Assembly: GCA_039707655.1 (NCBI GenBank)
Contig: CM077663.1
Coordinates: 436,373,830-436,437,829, forward strand
From: Elymus sibiricus
Taxonomy: Eukaryota > Streptophyta > Magnoliopsida > Poales > Poaceae
Length of the DNA: 64,000 nt
Reading direction: 5' to 3'
Part shown: piece after piece, positions 62,023 to 64,000 of the stretch
Layout of the letters: each line of letters opens with the position of its first letter
Position numbering within the stretch: position 1 is the stretch's first letter
Position numbers and translations under genes: made by a program
The notes under the pieces: model-generated
What the model was told of the DNA's origin: nothing
Seen by the model: the letters and a program-made list of their open reading frames with translations, nothing else
Databases searched by the model: none

Positions 62023-64000
62023 TATTTAGGATAGTAAAACCGAGCCTAATCCCAGCCCTCCCACGCCATTAGAAATTTCAGCCGTCAGATCGTCGTTTGG
62101 GTCGTTTCTAGCCGTCCATTTACACTCAGTTCGCGATCTGGGCCGCTGTCCTAAAGGGCAGCTACTCTGGTGGAAATTTTGGAGCCCTGTGGTGCATTTT
62201 GGCCCCATACGACAGAAAGCCCAATTAGGCCAATCGCTCCGTAGAAAAGAAAAGGAAACCCTTCCTTCCTCCTCTCTCACGATCTGGGTCTGGGCGATGT
62301 GTCGCCGCCCACCGCCCACCGCCCGTCGCCCGCCGCCCCACTTTTCTTGATCCCGTAGCAGTGGCACCATACCCTCTTATCCAGACAATCGCGTAGTTGT
62401 GCAGCCACATCCACTCCCCATGGAGTCGTTAGGGACGGGCGTGACGATGGCGCGGAGGACCGACCGGATGTGCGGGTGCCGGACGGCGGAGGTAACCTGT
62501 ATCTTGCTTGATCGCTCATCGATCGTACCACGCCAGCCTCGCTCCTTTCTCCCTAAATCTCCTAATTGATGCCCGAACTGACATAGCCGGCCTACCAGGG
62601 AGCCCATCGTGGATCGTCCAAGTTGAATCAGACCAAGTCCAGCACCAGCTAAGGTCCTTCGTGCGCTTCTCTTGGTGTTGACCCGGAGCCAAGCAGCCGC
62701 TGCTCCGTTCCTCACCGGCAGGCTGCCGTCTCCTTCTCGCCGGCGTTGTCTCCTCCACCCGAGCGCCGCTAGCACTTCCTCCTTTTCTGCAGCTATGCTT
62801 CAGTTATGCAGCTATTTCTATTTCACAAATAGATGTCAGTTCTGCAGCTTTTGGTTCAGTCATGTAGCTATATTACAACTTGGTTCAGTTTCATTGGTTA
62901 ATATTTCAAATAGTTCATATTTCACACATAAAAAACAAATGTTCCATCACTGGATTAGAATGAAGAAATTATGTAGCTATTCATTGCAGAACTCTCAAGA
63001 AATAGAGCCCATGCAAAGCAGCATAAACTGTTCTTACACTGAAGAAGCACTTGTGCCTGAGCACTTGAAGTGATTAGTTTTCAAGATTTTTTTTCTCTTC
63101 CTCGAGACCAGTATTGACAAACATATCATGCTGTTGTTTTTGTTGTAAACTGCATAAACTACTTTGGCTCATCATTTGCCATTTTCATTCTGTGTGCTGT
63201 AGCAATCTGTAATTCTTGCATTAACTGTCTATGTATTATAACGTGGACCCTGTTGGTATGGTCAGGAACATCCAAAATGCGTAGGAAATATGCCTCTGGA
63301 CACTTATCAGTTATCACATGAGAGCCTTGGACACGCCCCCCACCCCCCTGCAGGTATAGCTCACTTGGCACATGTCATATTCTGATGATATTTGATACTG
63401 GGTTTCTATTCACATCCAATATGGTCGTCCACATATTAATTAATTCTTACTATTGTTATTACTTTGTGAAAGTAAAACAATTTCTAATTGATCCCGGATA
63501 TTAAGTTAATTACTTTACAGATCATCTGATAATGTATTGTGTGTGTTTGACAAGGGGACAACTGTCTGAGTTCAGTTATGTTCCTTGTAGTAGGAGATTC
63601 AACTCAAGATGATTGTGCATTGCAAGGTTTGCTTCTTTTTCATCTGCACATTCTAAAGACTTAATATGATATGATTTGAATGTACATGGACATTTGCATA
63701 TCTAAGGAACTCTCATTCAAATTTAAATATATGGTCTGAGTTGGATTCCTGATCATAGCAGGACATAGACCACCTTGAAAGTAGTCATGACTCATGAGGA
63801 ACCCTCACGGATATTATTTGTTGATCTAAACATTACAGATCATTAAGTAGAGACATTCTTCGAATCTTGAATTCCTTGTGTAAAAATTGGAAATAGTTCT
63901 CTGTACTTTCTGACAACTTGAACATATTTTGGGGACTTCGAGACTTGCAACATAGTATCATATATGCACCGTGTACTAGATCTCTATCGTCTCCAAGAAA
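62023..64000. other. Low-copy-looking sequence, no firm gene
   Basis: G+C-rich 62280-62500 contains ATG 62419 opening a 24-codon frame (MESLGTGVTMARRTDRMCGC) that ends at a plausible donor GCGGAGGTAACC (62491). This could be the first exon of a gene continuing to the right, but no second exon with recognisable protein similarity could be found. 62800-64000 is AT-rich with no credible frame. A CCCAATTAGGCCAATC CCAAT-type site occurs at 62219. I cannot assign a function. Confidence 0.25.

Noticed and set aside
62672..63073. 133-codon frame opening MVLTRSQAAAAPF
   Set aside because: The second half is AT-rich with low-complexity Ser/Phe/Tyr content, there is no domain and no supporting promoter.

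Overview
This is a nuclear genomic window from a grass, most likely a Triticeae species (wheat, Aegilops or barley relative). The reasons are: large nested LTR retrotransposons with a BARE/Angela/WIS-like LTR start, a CACTA element with a TNP2-type transposase and AACCGGGACC-type subterminal repeats, Stowaway MITEs with CTCCCTCC ends, and intron-containing genes whose GC-rich first exons are typical of monocots. There are no prokaryotic features.

Layout. (1) 1-8876 is CACTA transposon sequence. It holds satellite-like tandem repeats, a long foldback, a TNP2-like transposase on the minus strand broken by one in-frame TAG, two tandem copies of a coiled-coil exon, and the exact right terminus at 8876. 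(2) 8877-23985 is a tandem array of mitochondrial/ER-type AAA-ATPase genes (AATP1/BCS1-like), all on the plus strand. Copies C (16964-18615) and D (21637-23314) are intact. Copy A has a nonsense codon just before Walker A. Copy B has lost most of its N-terminal domain and its intron, yet keeps an open frame. Between C and D lies a 3' remnant of a further copy. Two kinds of upstream module (X and Y) alternate along the array, so it seems to have grown from a two-gene unit. (3) 24908-30754 (minus) is a complete 11-coding-exon JmjC histone demethylase of the JMJ703 (H3K4) type, encoding 1277 aa, with a GC-rich 5' leader/promoter at about 31.4-31.7 kb. (4) 32491-50400 and 52706-57506 are two diverged copies of one unclassified repeat of about 3.2 kb, in direct orientation.

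The first repeat copy is interrupted by a solo LTR (33215-46735) flanked by CAGAA. That LTR was itself hit by a complete copia-like element (34027-43597, TSD CATAG) and by a solo LTR of the same copia family (43792-46212, TSD GGCAG). The second repeat copy carries a hAT element (53056-54130, 8-bp TSD) and a foldback MITE (57018-57416, 8-bp TSD). The paralogous empty sites can be seen for these events.

(5) 57507-64000 has a Stowaway MITE and a 5' LTR (59183-61133) that contains a Mutator-type MITE (9-bp TSD). A short non-coding internal region and a truncated 3' LTR follow, then about 2 kb of low-copy-looking sequence with no gene that could be firmly supported.

The window as a whole is a small gene island (AAA array plus JMJ gene, about 15 kb and 7 kb) between transposon blocks. 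The array is being reshaped by unequal exchange and small deletions. The copia element is a recent insertion judged by its two nearly identical LTRs, but its coding region is decayed, so it was probably mobilised in trans. Exon boundaries and repeat borders were read by eye; no search or alignment program was run.
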